Source: an uncultured Eubacteriales bacterium
GTDB taxonomy: Bacteria > Bacillota > Clostridia > Oscillospirales > Oscillospiraceae
Direction of reading: 5' to 3'
Assembly (NCBI GenBank): GCA_900548625.1
Contig: URLO01000025.1
Location: 1-30,573 of the forward strand
Length of the DNA stretch: 30,573 bases
How positions within the stretch are numbered: the stretch's first letter is position 1; every line of letters starts with the position of its first letter. A model generated the notes under the pieces. It saw nothing but the letters and a program-made list of their open reading frames with translations, searched no databases and was not told the origin of the DNA. Positions 30,511-30,573 of this stretch are shown one piece after another. The position numbers were made by a program, and so were the translations under genes.

Positions 30511-30573
30511 TTAAACGCTTCAATAATCCAATCGCGTCCGGTAATGCTGAAAATGGTATTAGGGGTAAGCGAG
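30507..30573 (-). CDS. Possible 3' end of a minus-strand gene (partial)
   Basis: The minus strand from the right edge reads open to TAG (rc of 30507-30509) and encodes 21 residues ending ITGRDWIIEAFN, a natural-looking C-terminus. It would overlap the stop of the third M42 gene by 4 bp in convergent arrangement. Too short to name; no terminator is seen between the two. Confidence 0.35.
   Translation of the reverse strand, partial: SLTPNTIFSITGRDWIIEAFN

Noticed and set aside
1..30573. CRISPR arrays, tRNA or rRNA genes, insertion sequences, integrase or phage genes
   Set aside because: No regularly spaced repeats, cloverleaf, transposase motif or recombinase was seen on either strand.

Overview
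The window looks like a chromosomal stretch of a GC-rich, gut-type Clostridia member (Oscillospiraceae/Ruminococcaceae-like). This is inferred from G+C well above 50%, strong GGAGG ribosome sites, tight 1-14 bp gene overlaps, near-consensus sigma-A promoters, and gene families (MdlA/B-type exporter with MarR, MATE, BMP-type ABC importer, M42 peptidases) typical of such genomes. I see no tRNA, rRNA, insertion sequence, phage gene or CRISPR array.

Layout: (1) 1-118, the 3' end of a plus-strand gene and its terminator. (2) 121-4348, a minus-strand marR plus heterodimeric ABC exporter operon with a palindromic operator on its promoter. (3) 4412-5497, a FliB-like lysine N-methylase; 5623-6570, a PAP2 phosphatase, divergent from it; 6768-7916, a lipoprotein polysaccharide deacetylase. 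(4) 8013-10208, a MATE exporter and a divergent MerR regulator, with the dyad sitting in a 19-bp promoter spacer. (5) 10274-12516, a LacI-type repressor fused to a ribokinase-like domain, plus a small zinc-ribbon membrane protein. (6) 12646-26263, one long divergent operon: ribokinase, BMP lipoprotein, ABC ATPase, two permeases, then two successive triads of SUMF1-fold protein, TIM-barrel hydrolase-like protein and transporter (MFS in the first, MATE in the second). (7) 26304-26963, a YheO/DauR-type regulator, divergent from an operon of three M42-family proteins (27488-30510), of which only the first keeps a complete active site. (8) The last 67 bases probably hold the 3' end of a minus-strand gene.

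The most unusual part is region 6. My inference is that a nucleoside-like or glycosidic compound is imported whole by the BMP/ABC system, cleaved or modified in the cytoplasm by the SUMF1-fold and TIM-barrel proteins (none has a signal peptide), the sugar is phosphorylated by the PfkB-family kinase, and the remainder is exported by the MFS and MATE carriers. The LacI-ribokinase fusion would be the sugar-responsive regulator. The duplicated triad with diverged putative catalytic residues is, as far as I know, not a described system.

The second candidate is region 7: a leader with a compact predicted three-way junction (and, as a competing reading, a 39-codon ORF) in front of one apparently active M42 peptidase and two metal-site-degenerate paralogues, which suggests a hetero-oligomeric peptidase with pseudoenzyme subunits.
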